A DNA stretch of 64,000 nucleotides from Incurvaria masculella (taxonomy: Eukaryota > Arthropoda > Insecta > Lepidoptera > Incurvariidae): NCBI GenBank assembly GCA_946894095.1, contig OX335655.1:6758001-6822000 (forward strand). The letters are read 5' to 3'. This document shows positions 10,275-21,985 of this stretch, one piece after another. The position numbers and the translations under genes are program-made. How positions within the stretch are numbered: position 1 is the stretch's first letter; each line of letters starts with the position of its first letter. Below the pieces are notes generated by a model that saw only the letters and a program-made list of their open reading frames with translations, did not search any database and had not been told where the DNA came from.

Positions 10275-11759
10275 CCTCGCTGCAAATATTCACATACATA
10301 ATTAGTGTTCAAAGAGTTTACCGTGTTTTTAATGGTTTTATAAAAAAATAGTCTTGTTGCGAGTTATGTTCGGAGAGTGAAAATTCCGCTAGAGGGCGTT
10401 GTAAGAGCCGTTTGCGTTCAGTTTGACTGATGGTAAGTAAAACCACATTCAATTTTATTTTATTGGTCATAAAAGTAATTTGGTGCACAATTTAACAACT
10501 GTGTCTCTGGTGTTTAGTGTACTTAAATCAGACAAATATTCATACACTTTCATAAAAAAAGTTTGCACACAGAATCTGATCGGCAAATATATTATATACC
10601 GTTATAGGTTTCAAATATAGCTAGACCATAAATGCATTTTTCATCGTTTTGAAATTGCCAAATAAGCAGTGGTTATTTTTAAAAATAATTAAATTTGGCT
10701 TCACTTATGCCCTAATGAAACTAAATGCTAGAATAAGAACCCTCGTTATTCTAGCTTATCTATAACCACTCTACATAATGTTTGTTTATTTGTGTCTCTT
10801 TCGCACTGTTGAGTATTTTCCTCTATATACTTTCGGGAATGCATTTAACGCCTGTAACCATTATTTAAGCAGTTTTTACATCGCTCAGTTAGCCGCATAA
10901 TTGTATTCCTCAGATCTATTTTTAGCGTATGATAAACATGCAATTCAATATTTTCAAGTAGGTGTTTTTATGTAATGTGTTTATGCATTGAGCACTATTT
11001 GCTTATCATTTGAATTATAATAAGAATGAACGATGTATTTTGGATAAGTGTAAATTAAACTCCCATGTATTTCCTGGAGACAAGAGAAATTGATTTATAG
11101 ACAATTTTATTATTCGCTTTATATATAGCTCTAAAATAATAACGACTTCAATAGGGTTTTTGAAAATGTTTTAAGGAGAACCATTATTATTTCTTTTTGT
11201 TATTGTACTTTATTTTTTACTATTTAATACATTTTAGGTCGACCAGGCTCCTAGTTGAAATACTTTGTAACCTGGTATGATTACCATTATATGCTAATTT
11301 AATAATATTTTTAAAATATTTAGTAAAAACACTTCGGAAACGAATATAAGCCGATATTAATAAAATATAGACTTTCTTTTATGTTTAGAAATGAAATTGT
11401 GTATCGATATTAAGTTCAAAAGGTTCACATACCCAGCTTAGGTTATCAACGATGTTTATGTTAGATACCACAGGACAAAAAAGATTTCGCCCGCGCCTCC
11501 GTTTTCGTAAAACCGTGGTGTCGACTCTATCCGATCTCGCTGCAGACTAATGATGTATTTCGGATAACCTTGCTTTATGATAATGAAGCGGTCAGGTAGG
11601 TCCGCATCCCACTAGTGCTACCTATCGAATATCAACAACAATTACTTTTGAGGAAGGCTGAGTAGATTTCGTTTCGCGGTAACGCTCCAGGGTTCGAAAA
11701 GGTCACTGGAGTGTAGTCATGAAACTTATGGCATGGATATCCTCATAATTTGGAAAAGT

Positions 11760-12324
11760 AATTTTGTTAACCGACTTCAAAAAAGGAGGAGGTTATCAAT
11801 TCGTCTGTATCTTTTTTTTATGTTTGTTACCTCATAACTTTTGCCTGGGTGAACCGATTTTGATGATTATTTTTTTAAATGAAAGCTAGTGCTTTCCAAG
11901 TGGTCCCATTTTAATTTGGTTAAGTTCTGACAATGATATCCATGAGAAAATCATATAAGTCTTAAACATGTATTAAGATGTGCACGAAAAATGGACGAAT
12001 AACTCAATATAACGCCAACCGATTTCGGTGATTCTTTTTTTATTGGAAAGGACGTGTATAAATTAGTAAGTGTACTTCAGATTCACTAAAAATAATCAAA
12101 TAAAAAAAAAATAACCGACTTCAAAGAAAAAGCACTAAAAAGTCAAAAATAATTGCCATTTTTTTAGTTACGATTTTTGTTATTTTTTGAGTCGGTGTCA
12201 GCCAAGGTCGCCAAGGATCTCTTGATTGGCGTAGCGCGTGCCCGGCTGACGCCGACTCAAAAAATAACAAAAATCGTAACTACAAAAATTGCAATTATTT
12301 TTTAATTTTTAGTGCTTTTTCTTT
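11760..12324. mobile_element. Lepidopteran-type dispersed repeat with foldback (arms 12125-12202 and 12243-12324)
   Basis: The sequence from ACCGACTTCAAAAAAGGAGG on resembles a repeat common in moth genomes, from memory only. At its right side two arms of about 80 bp pair: AGCACTAAAAAGTC...GAGTCGGTGTCAGCC against CGGCTGACGCCGACTC...TTAGTGCTTTTT. About 40 nt lies between them. Arms are near-perfect with small indels. Confidence 0.65.
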
Positions 12325-12464
12325 TATTCTACAAATTCATTGTAATTCAACACGCGTACGAAGCAGGTGAAAAACTTTGGCCCAGTGCCGCGACGTTTCG
12401 GATTTCGATCAAGAGGTTAAGCAACACTGGGTCACCGTTTGACCAATTTCAACAAGTTGACACA

Positions 12465-12665
12465 GGGTTTGTTTCAGATTCCAGTTAAATTGTAGCTTTA
12501 TGATCGCATTGAATGGAAGATGGTCGAAGGGCGAGTGAACATTGCCTGTGTTTTCCATCCTGTTCAATATAACCGTGACCCCCGGCATGGTATCTAATTT
12601 CAATGTTATGTGTGTGTATATCAGGAGGGAAGGTGTGTTAGTATGTCCAGTTAAACATAAAATGA
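12465..12665 (+). mobile_element. SINE, partial
   Basis: It matches the SINE body (ATCGCATTGAATGGAAGATGG, TTTTCCATCCTGTTCAATAT, GGCATGGTATCTAATTTC) and ends ATGTCCAGTTAAACATAAAA. The tRNA-like head is absent. Confidence 0.65.
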
Positions 12666-12889
12666 TTCGAAGCTGGTACTTCATAAAGTTTATGTTGAGC
12701 AAGTCAACCTAGAACTGGCTCTAGCGTCTGATACCAAATACGATTTTGGTGATGATGGCAACGTGTTTGCATGTTCAACCCTTTGCAGTTAATGTCCGTA
12801 AAACGTTAAAACAATCTGTAAAATTTTAAACATTTCGGTTATATGAGACATTAGTTACTGCGGAGGGCCTGTAAGAGGAATCTTAGTTA

Positions 12890-12970
12890 TGGATGCAGAA
12901 CGGGTGGCGGAGTTGGAAGACGCACTGTCCGCGAAAGGTTTACTTCCTGGTTCGAGACCAGCCTCCGGTG
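12890..12970 (+). mobile_element. Head of a second tRNA-derived SINE family
   Basis: A perfect A box (TGGCGGAGTTGG) is followed about 30 bp later by a perfect B box (GGTTCGAGACC), the internal promoter of polymerase III. There is no acceptor stem, so it is not a tRNA gene. A diverged relative occurs at about 20350-20440 (GGAAGACGCAATACCCGCG). Confidence 0.6.
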
Positions 12971-13002
12971 TTTCTGATAAATTGCTTTATAAACACAGTC
13001 CC

Positions 13003-13130
13003 GTTACTAATTAAACCCAGATCATCGTCTGAATAGTTATAAAATGTTTTGTCTCGAATTCGAAACTGCAAGTCAAACCGGCCAAAACGTTGCATAACTA
13101 TTCAGATGATGAACTGGGTTTATTAGTAAC
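13003..13130. repeat. Inverted-repeat element, arms ~37 bp
   Basis: Left arm 13003-13040 (GTTACTAATTAAACCCAG...) pairs with right arm 13093-13130 (...AACTGGGTTTATTAGTAAC) with a few mismatches. This is a small MITE-like or foldback sequence. Confidence 0.6.
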
Positions 13131-13949
13131 AGAGAAAGCTTATTAATTTGTTCTTTATTACACATTTCTTTCTATAGTTAATGGGCCCCTTGTGGTCGAT
13201 TCTACATACATATTATTATAATTATTTCATGCGATGTTAAGGGTTAGGTTAGGGTTTATGTGCAGAACGATTTATTTATAGGACCCTCACTATTCATCCA
13301 ATGCGATGGGGCCAACCCGGGCGGTCAGTTTTCCATCTTTCAATCTTTTCATCTGGGTATGAAATAATTGAAATAATAAATAAGCACCAATAGCCTCCAA
13401 ACATTTTGGAATTGATGTGTTTGCCATTTTATGATCTGTGTTTGCCCCATCTCTCCCCACCGCTCACCACATGGAAAACTATAGCAATTATCCATATGCT
13501 ATGTCGATAAAGTATTTTGCATACCCTTACAGGGTAACTCGTTATCAACTTTTTTTTTAAAGTAATTAGGAGACAATATTATAGAAATGTACTCAAATTT
13601 ATCATTTGTTTATTACGAACAGAGTAAAGATAATCAGAAATAAAACACTAATAACTGAAAGTGAACATGACTTGCAGGAGTTAGTTAGATCATAGATTAA
13701 CGAGGAAGAGATAGATTGACGCATACAAGTGATGAATAGGGATAATAAAAGTTCACAGATGGCGTTGCAATTAACATTTCAGAATACGTTAAATATAAAC
13801 CAATAAATATCAAAAATATGTTTATTCACAATGAAATTTCTTAATTAATAATTCAAATGTAACGTTTTCATCATGCCTTCTTAGGCAAAATTTGGAATCA
13901 AGCATAGTTTAATGACGGTGTAACCCGTTCTAGCAGTGACGGGAGATGG

Positions 13950-13974
13950 CGCTGGTTAGGTTAGGTTAGGTTAA
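13950..13974 (+). repeat. Short interstitial TTAGG run
   Basis: About four tandem copies of TTAGG, the telomeric repeat of Lepidoptera and most insects. The run is short and isolated and has no other telomeric features. Confidence 0.6.
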
Positions 13975-14137
13975 TGTCATAGTACCAGCGGAAATAAGCA
14001 GCTTCCAGCCAGTTTTGTACGTTGCGTGACGTCTAGCTATCTATACTTTCCTTTGATCTATTGTTTGATCGAAATAGATCGACACTGAATTTACAGAAAG
14101 TGTTAATGAAAGGTGACCAGATAGTTTGGGTGGCCTA

Positions 14138-14461
14138 AAAACCGGTCAAGTGCAAGTCGGACTCGCACACGAAGGGTTCCGTACCATCGTACAAGATTTA
14201 ACATAATAAAGTAACGTTTTTTGTATGGGGCCCCCCCTTTATTTTTTTTTATTTTACCTATTTGTTGTTACAGTGGCAAAATAAATACACACTCTGTGAA
14301 AACTTCAGCTACCTTCCTATTACGGTTGATGAGATACAGCCCTATCATAGACAGACGGACGCACGGACGCACGGACGGACGGACGGACGGACGGACGGAC
14401 GGACAGCGGAGGCTTAGTAATAGGGTTCCGTTTTCACCCTTTGGGTACGGAACCCTAAAAA
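14138..14461 (+). mobile_element. (GGAC)n microsatellite-associated element, full copy
   Basis: It starts at AAACCGGTCAAGTGCAAGTC and ends TTGGGTACGGAACCCTAAAA. Near each end lie inverted segments AGGGTTCCGTACC and GGTACGGAACCCT. Internally it carries a (GGAC)n tract at about 14354-14404. Further copies are at 15548, 25240, 33648, 40620, 52922 and 53233. The structure recalls published lepidopteran microsatellite-associated or Helitron-like elements, but that link is from memory. Confidence 0.8.
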
Positions 14462-15547
14462 TGAGCAGCGTCATGAGAGTGTCATGCAATATCGAGGCCA
14501 GCCGCCCCGCAGGTAACTCGATCCTCGTTGCACTCGCCCAGCGGAACTGAAAGTGTGGACGAGGCAGTTGGCATGTCATTACTAGGGTTGTCAAAAGTAA
14601 AGAAGTTAAAATCTGGACTGGACCGATGGAGTGGTTTAGGAAAAAATTTAGGCGTTCTGATTATCTGAAGCAACATTCTAGATGAATTTGAATGAACGTT
14701 TTCTTTCATTGAACTACCTAGTATATGCGGAATACCTGCATAGTATTTTATAATATTTTACTAGGTTGTTGTTATTTTGGATTCGTCAAAAGCTACGTCT
14801 GTATGTAAGTTTAGTTTTTAGTTAAAAAAAAGTAGTTAGTAAAAATTTGGAAAAAAGCCTTTGTTTACTAAAATTAAGATTTTTTTATTACTGGAAAGTA
14901 CAGATATAATACATATAAATGAAAAAATACGAACATAGAATCAAGTTTTGTCACGTGATTAAACATGTTTTAATGATATATTTTTGAGGTAGGCGGCGTT
15001 TGGGTCTGGAAGACGATTTGGCTATTTTAATTCGCAGTCGGCGTGCAAAATTGTGCATGGTCAATGGACAAAGAAATAATTTCTTAACATTTTCAAATCT
15101 ACCTACACGACTGTCTTAGAAATCCCGCTGTCTTGGACGTATGACAACCCTAGTCAGTACCGAAGTGCGCTCGTATGTGGACGGCCTTACTGGGGGCCTA
15201 TTCCAGAAGCGGTCGTACGAGCTATAGAGAAACCGCCAAAATAAACGTTTTTAGCCTGCCGTAGCTTATTCAAGTTGTTTGCTATTGTTTAAAAGCCTAA
15301 TATTGCATACTATGTATGATGCCTATGTACAGAGATCAAGTCGTTATGTGATAAATTACCCAGAATTGTGTTATCATCTTCAACACACATATTCAACGAG
15401 AATTAATCTAGCAATGGTATGAACTTCAATAATTTTAACATGTATAATGAACTACCGAGAGACTTGCGAGAAGAAGCGTGCTTAGGCACATGGCTCCTAG
15501 ATTAAGGACTTGGCTCAGGATTTGAGTTATTATAATAATATTAATAT

Positions 15548-15839
15548 GAAAAACCGGCCAAGTGCGAGTTGGACTCGCGCACGAAGGGTTCCGTACCATC
15601 AACACCAAAAAATCATGTTTTTTGTATGGGGCCCCCCTTTAATTTTTATTATAATTTTATTTTACCTATTTGTTGTTATAGCGGCCAAATAAATACACAC
15701 TCTGTGAAAATGTCAGCTGCCTACCTATTACGGTTCACGAGATACAGCCCTGTGACAGACGGACGGACGGACGGACGGACGGACGGACGGACGGACGGAC
15801 GGACGGACGGACGGACGGACGGACGGACAGCGGAGGCCT
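15548..15839 (+). mobile_element. (GGAC)n element, 3'-truncated
   Basis: The 5' part (AAAACCGGCCAAGTGCGAGT) and the internal part match the other copies. The (GGAC)n tract (15759-15828) is the longest in the window. The copy stops after AGCGGAGGCCTAG, without the usual GGTACGGAACCCT end. Confidence 0.8.
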
Positions 15840-15941
15840 AGTTCGTTTTAGTAAACGACAAATTCACGTGAATCTCCGAAACAAAGTTAAGTTGTTAATA
15901 TTGCAATGTTGAAAATTGATTTCGAACTGCAATTTGATGAT

Positions 15942-16491
15942 TTAAGGTGGCCCAACCCGCTCATCTCCCCATACAAAAGGGGAAAGAAGATCACGCCCCT
16001 ATTTCTTGTTAGAGATCCAAAATTTTGCTCAAAATAGCTTTATTTGATCGAACTAGATGTCTGATGACCATTGGCATTGTAAAATTGTGTTTGGTTTCTA
16101 AATTATAAGGTCCGAAAGTTTGAATTTTTTGCGCGTTTTATACAATAACATTGGAGGTGGATTACGCAATGATAAAGTAAGAACATCTTAAAAATATTAG
16201 TCATCAGACATAGCTTATTTAATCAAGATTTATAATCTATTTGGTTTTTGTTACATTTTTGACTACAGCGGTCGTGGTTTACTTTTAGCTATAAGTCGTT
16301 TTGAAATTAAAATTTTCGTAAATCTTACCAAATCATACACTATGCATATTGTCTTTTTTCTGGACATGTTGCATCTTCCTCATCACGGAACCTGTCTTAT
16401 TCTTTGAAACAGAGAAGGTCCCAGAGCGCAACAGCACGCTTTTGTACCGTGCCCGCGAATGAGTTAGGCCCGCCGGGTTGGGCCACCTTAA
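15942..16491. mobile_element. 550-bp TTAA-flanked MITE, copy 1
   Basis: It runs from TTAAGGTGGCCCAACCCG to CGGGTTGGGCCACCTTAA. The 14-bp terminal inverted repeats are flanked by TTAA, the target duplication used by piggyBac-type transposases. There is no open frame. The two other copies (36023-36572, 37180-37729) have the same length and are closely similar. Confidence 0.85.
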
Positions 16492-16727
16492 TATTGCAAA
16501 CTGTGATAATTTTGATTTAATTTTATTTGATCTCCTGAGTTTCTTTGCCTAAGGGGATGTGCACAAATTGTTTTCTTATGCGAGATTGAAACGTGTTTAT
16601 GTCGTAGTTATATTGTCAAATCCGTGATATTATTATATCACTAGTGAATTGTAATTTCTCGGATGATTGATATCACTAGCGATATTGTGATTTTATTTCA
16701 CTGGGCACACGATCATTTAGCACCTAC

Positions 16728-16799
16728 CTTGTTCACTTGTCTTGCGAGCACTGCCACTTGGGCTGCCACTGCACCGACTGCCGCGCGTGAATGAAAACT
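16728..16799 (-). promoter_or_regulatory. Probable 5'UTR exon and transcription start of yellow gene A
   Basis: On the minus strand, GAACAAG|GTAGGTG is a good splice donor. It can join the TTTGCAG acceptor just before the gene A start codon. About 72 bp upstream is ATCAGTT, an arthropod initiator (TCAGT). The region is more GC-rich than its surroundings. No transcript evidence is available, so this is inference. Confidence 0.4.
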
Positions 16800-17983
16800 G
16801 ATAACCGCTTTACTAGTTCCTAGAGTGTTTCACCAATTATCCGGAAAAACCGGCATAGTTTTGCAATAGGAGGTGCAGCCGAGTACATTCCCAAGCTGCG
16901 AGAGCTATTGCGGTACCCACTAACCAAACCTTATTGCCTCTACCCTACTGGCAACATTTTAAATTTACTTACATAGGTTACAGTATCAATTTCAAGATAA
17001 TTTAATTCTTAAATAAAAATTTCGAGATAATTTAATTCATAAATAAAACGTACACTTAGTTATTTGAATATCGACACATATATTATTTTGTTTGTTGCTC
17101 GTTTCAAATTCATAAGCGATCTAAATACGCCAGTGCTTTTCCAATAACTACTGCTAACTGCCGCCTTAAGAATGAGTCTCAATAGCCACTCCCTTCCTTG
17201 GTCGCTGGAGAAGACCCACGAATCGCATTCTTTCGGTTAGTGTTAGTGTTCATACCATGTTATCTTGAGCGTGAAGAAACTTGTCGGTGGATACCTCGAG
17301 TATAAAATAAGTAAGATTAAGTCCTCGAGTGCTGTTTTTAACGGAAAATTAAGCCCGATTATGTAGGGATGCCGTAGTATGGCAAAGAAATGCGACTATG
17401 GGTCATCGAGGCGTGTTGCTGAAAAAACATGGACGTGTGTATAAATATGATGCGGAAAGTAAGATGCTTCCATCAGTATGGCTGTTTCCAGACCGAGGAA
17501 AACTGGAATAAATATTTCCAGAGCTGGTTTATGCGGATGCAACAACCAACATATACTTCCCAGATGATGCAGATGCAAGTAGGTAGTTCTGTCTAGTAAA
17601 GGTTTCGTGTAAAAAATGCATACATTACTAGCCAGAAAATGAGCCTAAACATTTAGCAGAAAAGCTGACTTTATTATTGAAGTTACGTCAAAAGTTCCAA
17701 TGTAAGCTATGTGTTAGTTGGATATTGAGTTGGAAAATATTCTTATTAAAACCATACGTTCTAAAAAAGGTGTATTATGTGTAATTAATCTACGAATTAT
17801 GTAAAATCACATTTTATGTTACAGATATATCTTACGACTAGAAAGACTTGAACGTATTCAAACGGTTCACTTAATGTCACAATATTTTGATTACACACAG
17901 TTGAAGAAATAAATACTTCGCTTCTAAAGCCTAGCAAACCTAGCAATATACTGTATTTAAGCTTAGGAGATAAGTTAATTTTT
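16800..17983. other. Intergenic region between yellow genes A and B
   Basis: About 1.2 kb separates the inferred start of A from the stop of B. I find no open frame or repeat family that I can support. Likely cis-regulatory DNA for A would lie here. Confidence 0.4.
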
Positions 17984-20135
17984 TTATGGCTGTATATTCC
18001 TGATTGGAACATCACACGGTGTACCCCGGACCGCCTCCCGGGCGTCAGTGTATAGAATCCTGAAGTTGAAGTCATCCGGGTCCAGCGGCGCCACCTGGTA
18101 CATGGGCAGCCGGTTCGTGATGACCCACACGCTCTGCCGTTCCTCCTGGTCGACCTTGAGGTCGTTCGGGAACACCATCGTCTCGCGGTTGGAAGCGACC
18201 ACCCCGAAGTTCCTCTGTCGGTACGGCTTCTTCGTGCTCCAGCAGCCCACGGCGTCCCTCAGCACCAGGTTGTAGAACATCACCCCGCGCCGGTCGACGG
18301 CCGACGCGGACACCTGCCCGCCTTCGCCCCGACCCTCGCCGAGGAGGTGGAACTCGTTCGCGCTCGTGTTGACCCGCTCGGGACTCCTGATCACGGACGC
18401 CTTCACGTAAAACTCCCGGTAGCTCGACATCGCATGAAAGAACACGGTGCGGTCGTTGTCGACGATCGGAGACAGCGACAGGCCGAAAAGGCCGTCGGAC
18501 CACTGGAAGTTAACTCCGTGGAGGGTGTAGTTGGAGGCGAGAGGGTCCGGGTAGAAGAAGGGGTGCGAGAATCTCCAGAACTGCTCGTCGTACTCGCGAA
18601 AGACGAGCATGCCGAAGCGCCAGGTGTCGGAGATGTAGACGTGCGTGTCGGAGCAGTCGTCGCTCCTGGTGTCGGTGACGAGGTTGGAGTAGAGAGAGTT
18701 CTGCAGGACGTACTGCGGCGGGATGATGTAGCGCGCGATGAGGCGGTCGGTGGCGAGGTTGAACACGACGAGGGCCGGTGGGCACAGCTGCTTGGGGCTA
18801 TCGACCGCCTCCACCTGGCCGGAGTCCAGCACCCACAGCCGGCCACACTTGTCGGCGGCCACGCGAAATACAGATGTCAGCCCAGAACAGTTTCCGCCTC
18901 CTGTAAATGGGCCAAAACTTTATTTCAAATATCTTTAATAAATTAACACTCATTTAAAATACAGAATCTACTAAGTAATAAAATACTTTCAATTGTTGGT
19001 TTATTAAAAAGCGAAACCTATTATACTTAATCAAAACCTATCTCTAGTTTGCAGGACCACACGCGTGGGTCACAGCTTAAAATTGCACACAACAGAGCAG
19101 AATATTTTTTTCACCAGACTCTTTCTTTTCGTCCGAGATTGAAATGTTAATTTTATTTGAAATTGCAGCCTACTTTCTAGATAACGCGCGGCACGGTGCC
19201 CAGCTTGGCCGGCAGACCTCGTTTCCAGCTCGGTACCGTCACAGAGACGGTATCCTCCTAGGTACACCCCAATACCCACCGTATCTGTGAAATTTCCAGT
19301 CCGGGTAGGGACGCAGCAGAGGCGAAGCGATGCCACCCGCGCGCGGCACGGTGCCCAGCGTGGCCGGCAGACCTCGTTTCCAACTCGGCACAGTCACGAA
19401 GACGCGATCCTCCCACACCTCAATACCTAGCGGTAGCACGTTTTCCGGAATGTACGCCCTGAAACATTGAATAAATTGTGTTAATGTAGTTATCGATACC
19501 ACTACATACATCCATGTAGGGCGTTCGGTTGCGTAGTTTCCTGCACTTTGTTTCGTTTTTGATTAGTGTCTCAACCTAAATAGTGAGCTCTAGCCTGTAG
19601 CAAGTGCCAGTCCTAGTACCAATAATGTGCTGTCAGGTATTTAGGGACTGATTGATTAGACCCGGTAAAAGGATTTCCTTCGGAATTTCCTGGTCTAAGT
19701 CGCTTGTTTTTAATACCACCAATATCACCGAGAATAGAGAATGTTTCTGCTAGATTGAATCTGCATTTCACTATAGACTGAGGTTCGTACTCCACGTTGA
19801 CTTTTTTGTTTCGCTCTCCTACCGAGGCGATAATACGGTTTTAAGCCATTCAAGTCTTTGAAGAGAACGCTGCCCCTTTACGGACATAAAAAAACAGTCA
19901 TTTACCCAGTGGCGATGGCTTCATCTCGGTACTGCGCGCTGGGGAACTCGAAGTCCAGTTGCCGCCATTTGTAGAGCGTTTTGAACGGAGGCGCCTCGTT
20001 GTCGGTCGGTATGCTGTACGCATGCGCGGCGCCTCCTCCCCCTCCGTCACCGCCACCCCTCCCGCCGCCGCCGCTTAGCATGGAGAGCCACATCGCTGCT
20101 CCCAGCATGTGGAGACCTCCTGAAGTAGACAACAT
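17984..20135 (-). CDS. Yellow/MRJP family secreted protein, gene B (3 coding exons, 441 aa)
   Basis: Exons in transcript order are 19906-20135, 19280-19458 and 17984-18900, intron phases 2 and 1 exactly as in gene A; the total is 1326 nt including stop. Splice sites are CCACTGG|GTAAAT, GTTTCAG|GGCG, GATACG|GTGGGT and TTTACAG|GAGG (an AG three bases later could also serve). The N-terminus MLSTSGGLHMLGAAMWLSML is a signal peptide; it is followed by an unusual Gly-rich stretch (GGGGRGGGDGGGGG). Family motifs: WRQLDFEFPS, PLGIEVWEDRVFVTVP, WKRGLPATLGTVP, NCSGLTSVFRVA, WVLDSGQVEA, LCPPALVVFNL, NYTLHGVNFQWSDGLFG, QVSASAVDRRGVMFYNL, AVGCWSTKKPY, VFPNDLKVD and NFRILY. Role as for gene A: a secreted propeller protein of the pigmentation family. 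A and B look like tandem duplicates. Exon 3 of B is strikingly GC-rich, with many G/C third bases, while exon 3 of A is not. An upstream in-frame ATG at 20192 is possible but would place a basic stretch before the signal peptide. Confidence 0.93.
19185..19262 (-). pseudogene. Partial duplicate of exon 2 of yellow gene B inside its intron 2
   Basis: This segment is a near-copy of 19335-19420 in the same orientation. On the minus strand it still reads VTVPSWKRGLPAKLGTVPR before a stop. It lies just downstream of the real exon 2 and about 285 bp before exon 3. It lacks the 5' part of the exon and a usable donor in the same place, so I call it a pseudo-exon. Confidence 0.8.
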
Positions 20136-21171
20136 TCGTGGAATTAACAATGGTCGGAACTTCTTACGTACATACCTATGTGACCGCGCCAAACTTGTTA
20201 ACGTTGGAAGTGTTTATTTTTAAATGACCTCTAATTTTTGAGCAATATTTCTCACACGAAATTAACTGATTGTTAAGGATACTCCAGCGACCGAAATATG
20301 AACGCAAATGAAATTGAATATCATTTTTGTTTTCAAAACATTGTGGTCAATTGTTATCGAAACAGCAGGTGACGAAATTGGAAGACGCAATACCCGCGAG
20401 GTATGTTTTGCAGGTTTGGGTCCAGCCTTGCATTATATTCGTAAAATAGTTCCTTTTACTGGGCTCTTCCTTTAATGAATGTGTCCTTGATTCACGGTAG
20501 ATTATACATAAATACATAATACATTCCTAGAATAAGCGACGTACCAGCTTAGTACGAAAATGTAAATTTGATTTTATTATTTTTAATTATTTTAGAGTCT
20601 ATTTCTATATGCAACAAACACGTGGAGGTTTTTTACCTACACTAATGTAAAACTCCTACTCGATTTGCGAACGCAACGAACAGAGGAAAGGCAAATTGGT
20701 CTGCTAATGAAAACAATTCGGGCGCATGCATTTTAATATTTCTTGCGTCATGCATGGAGTTATGTGATCAGAAACCTTCGCGGGCGTATTATTCGAACGG
20801 TCAGTTTTAAGAAATATTGACAAGTAGCTGGGAGGCTGAACTTTTTTTCTTAGGAAAATAAATTAAAGCATTCTGGAGCGACAACCACGCCAACTACCGG
20901 ATCCAAGTATAGGTGCAAGTAGGTATAAGTAAAAAGTAGTACAAAAATTGTACAGTAAGTAGAAAAAAAATCGGTCTAGTCGTTTAGGAGAGAAGCATTG
21001 GGAACACGCATTTTATTTAAATAAAATGCACATGAAAATATGAAGTAAGTAATTATTTAGGTTAAGTAAATGATAGCACTGGTTTTATGACACATATTAA
21101 ATGCAACCTATTGCAATTTTCAATATGTAATATGCAATATTTCTATCAATTTCGTTCAAATTTATTTTTCT

Positions 21172-21320
21172 ACTAGCTGCGGTACCCGGCTCCGATCGGG
21201 TCAATGTCGTGTTGGATTGATTTCGGTCTGAATTATTTCCCCCAAAAGGCTTGTCCAGGACTATGTATCCATCTACCAAATTTAATCAAAATTGTTTGAA
21301 CCGATATGGCATGATTTAAT
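21172..21320 (+). mobile_element. Dispersed RTE-like fragment
   Basis: It starts TAGCTGCGGTACCCGGCTCC and continues with a GGTCAATGTCGT...GAATTATTTCC segment that recurs near 37860-37930 and 45750-45810. These are 3' portions of a common lepidopteran repeat, probably RTE-related. Confidence 0.45.
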
Positions 21321-21779
21321 GATAAATATCGACATATTCCCATGTAGAACTTCGTAAACATTTGGGAGCGAATTTTAAAAGCATGTGCCGCCATACCCTT
21401 ACTGCCCTGGCACTGCTACATAGAAATTGATACAAAACCAACAAAGGCGGGATTAACCCTAAAACCTTCCTTACTTTTAAAAAGTTTTATGAGGAATACG
21501 AACCACAGCCACTTTTAACATCTAAAACGCTAACCCATCCGGAATCTGACTGCGCCCAGAGTTGCTATACGTTGATAAAATACGATATCGTGGAACTTTC
21601 TGTAGGCCTTTTCAACACCTACAATTTTCAAGTACATAGTTTTCATTTTTCTCTTAAGGTTTGTATTAAATATAAAAAAATTGCTTGCTTGTTGATCGCT
21701 CCTTATATTAATGAAAACCATATCAAAAAGTCCGTTGCGTGGCTTAGAAGAAGTAAACGAAGAAATAAAGGCAGATAGT

Positions 21780-21985
21780 AATTACCCCCCAAGCCGCCGC
21801 CTCGGGGCATTTCGGTTTGTATGACAGCTACATCTTAACGTAAGCGGAACTGAAATTGAACCTATCCTGTGTCCCGTGTATTTACATATACGTGTAGTAA
21901 GTTTCATCGAAATCGGATGATCGGTTTAAGAGTTATGGAGGAACATACATACATACATATATACATACATACATACATACAATCA
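21780..21985 (+). mobile_element. RTE-like LINE 3' end with (CATA)n tail
   Basis: The segment GTTTCATCGAAATCGGATGA...GGTTTAAGAGTTATGGAGG runs into a (CATA)n run at 21949-21980. Short tandem tails are typical of RTE-type 3' ends. No coding part is present. Confidence 0.55.

Larger units (their letters stand above)
10280..16727 (-). other. Long 5'UTR intron of yellow gene A, repeat-filled
   Basis: The acceptor TATTTGCAG ends at 10280, five bases before the start codon of gene A. I see no exon in this span. The identifiable content is transposon-derived: foldback, SINE fragments, (GGAC)n elements and a TTAA MITE, listed separately. The rest is AT-rich sequence without recognisable features. The intron call depends on the exon at 16728 being real. 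Confidence 0.45.

Noticed and set aside
12895..12970. Possible tRNA gene (perfect A and B boxes)
   Set aside because: No acceptor stem or cloverleaf can be formed; it fits a tRNA-derived SINE head.
13236..13974. Telomere or fusion site from TTAGG repeats
   Set aside because: Only a few units in isolation; such runs occur by chance or as relics and no subtelomeric elements accompany them.
18072..18946. Long open frames overlapping exon 3 of yellow gene B on both strands
   Set aside because: They are shadows of a GC-rich exon; composition is Arg/Ala/Pro-rich and no domain is present.
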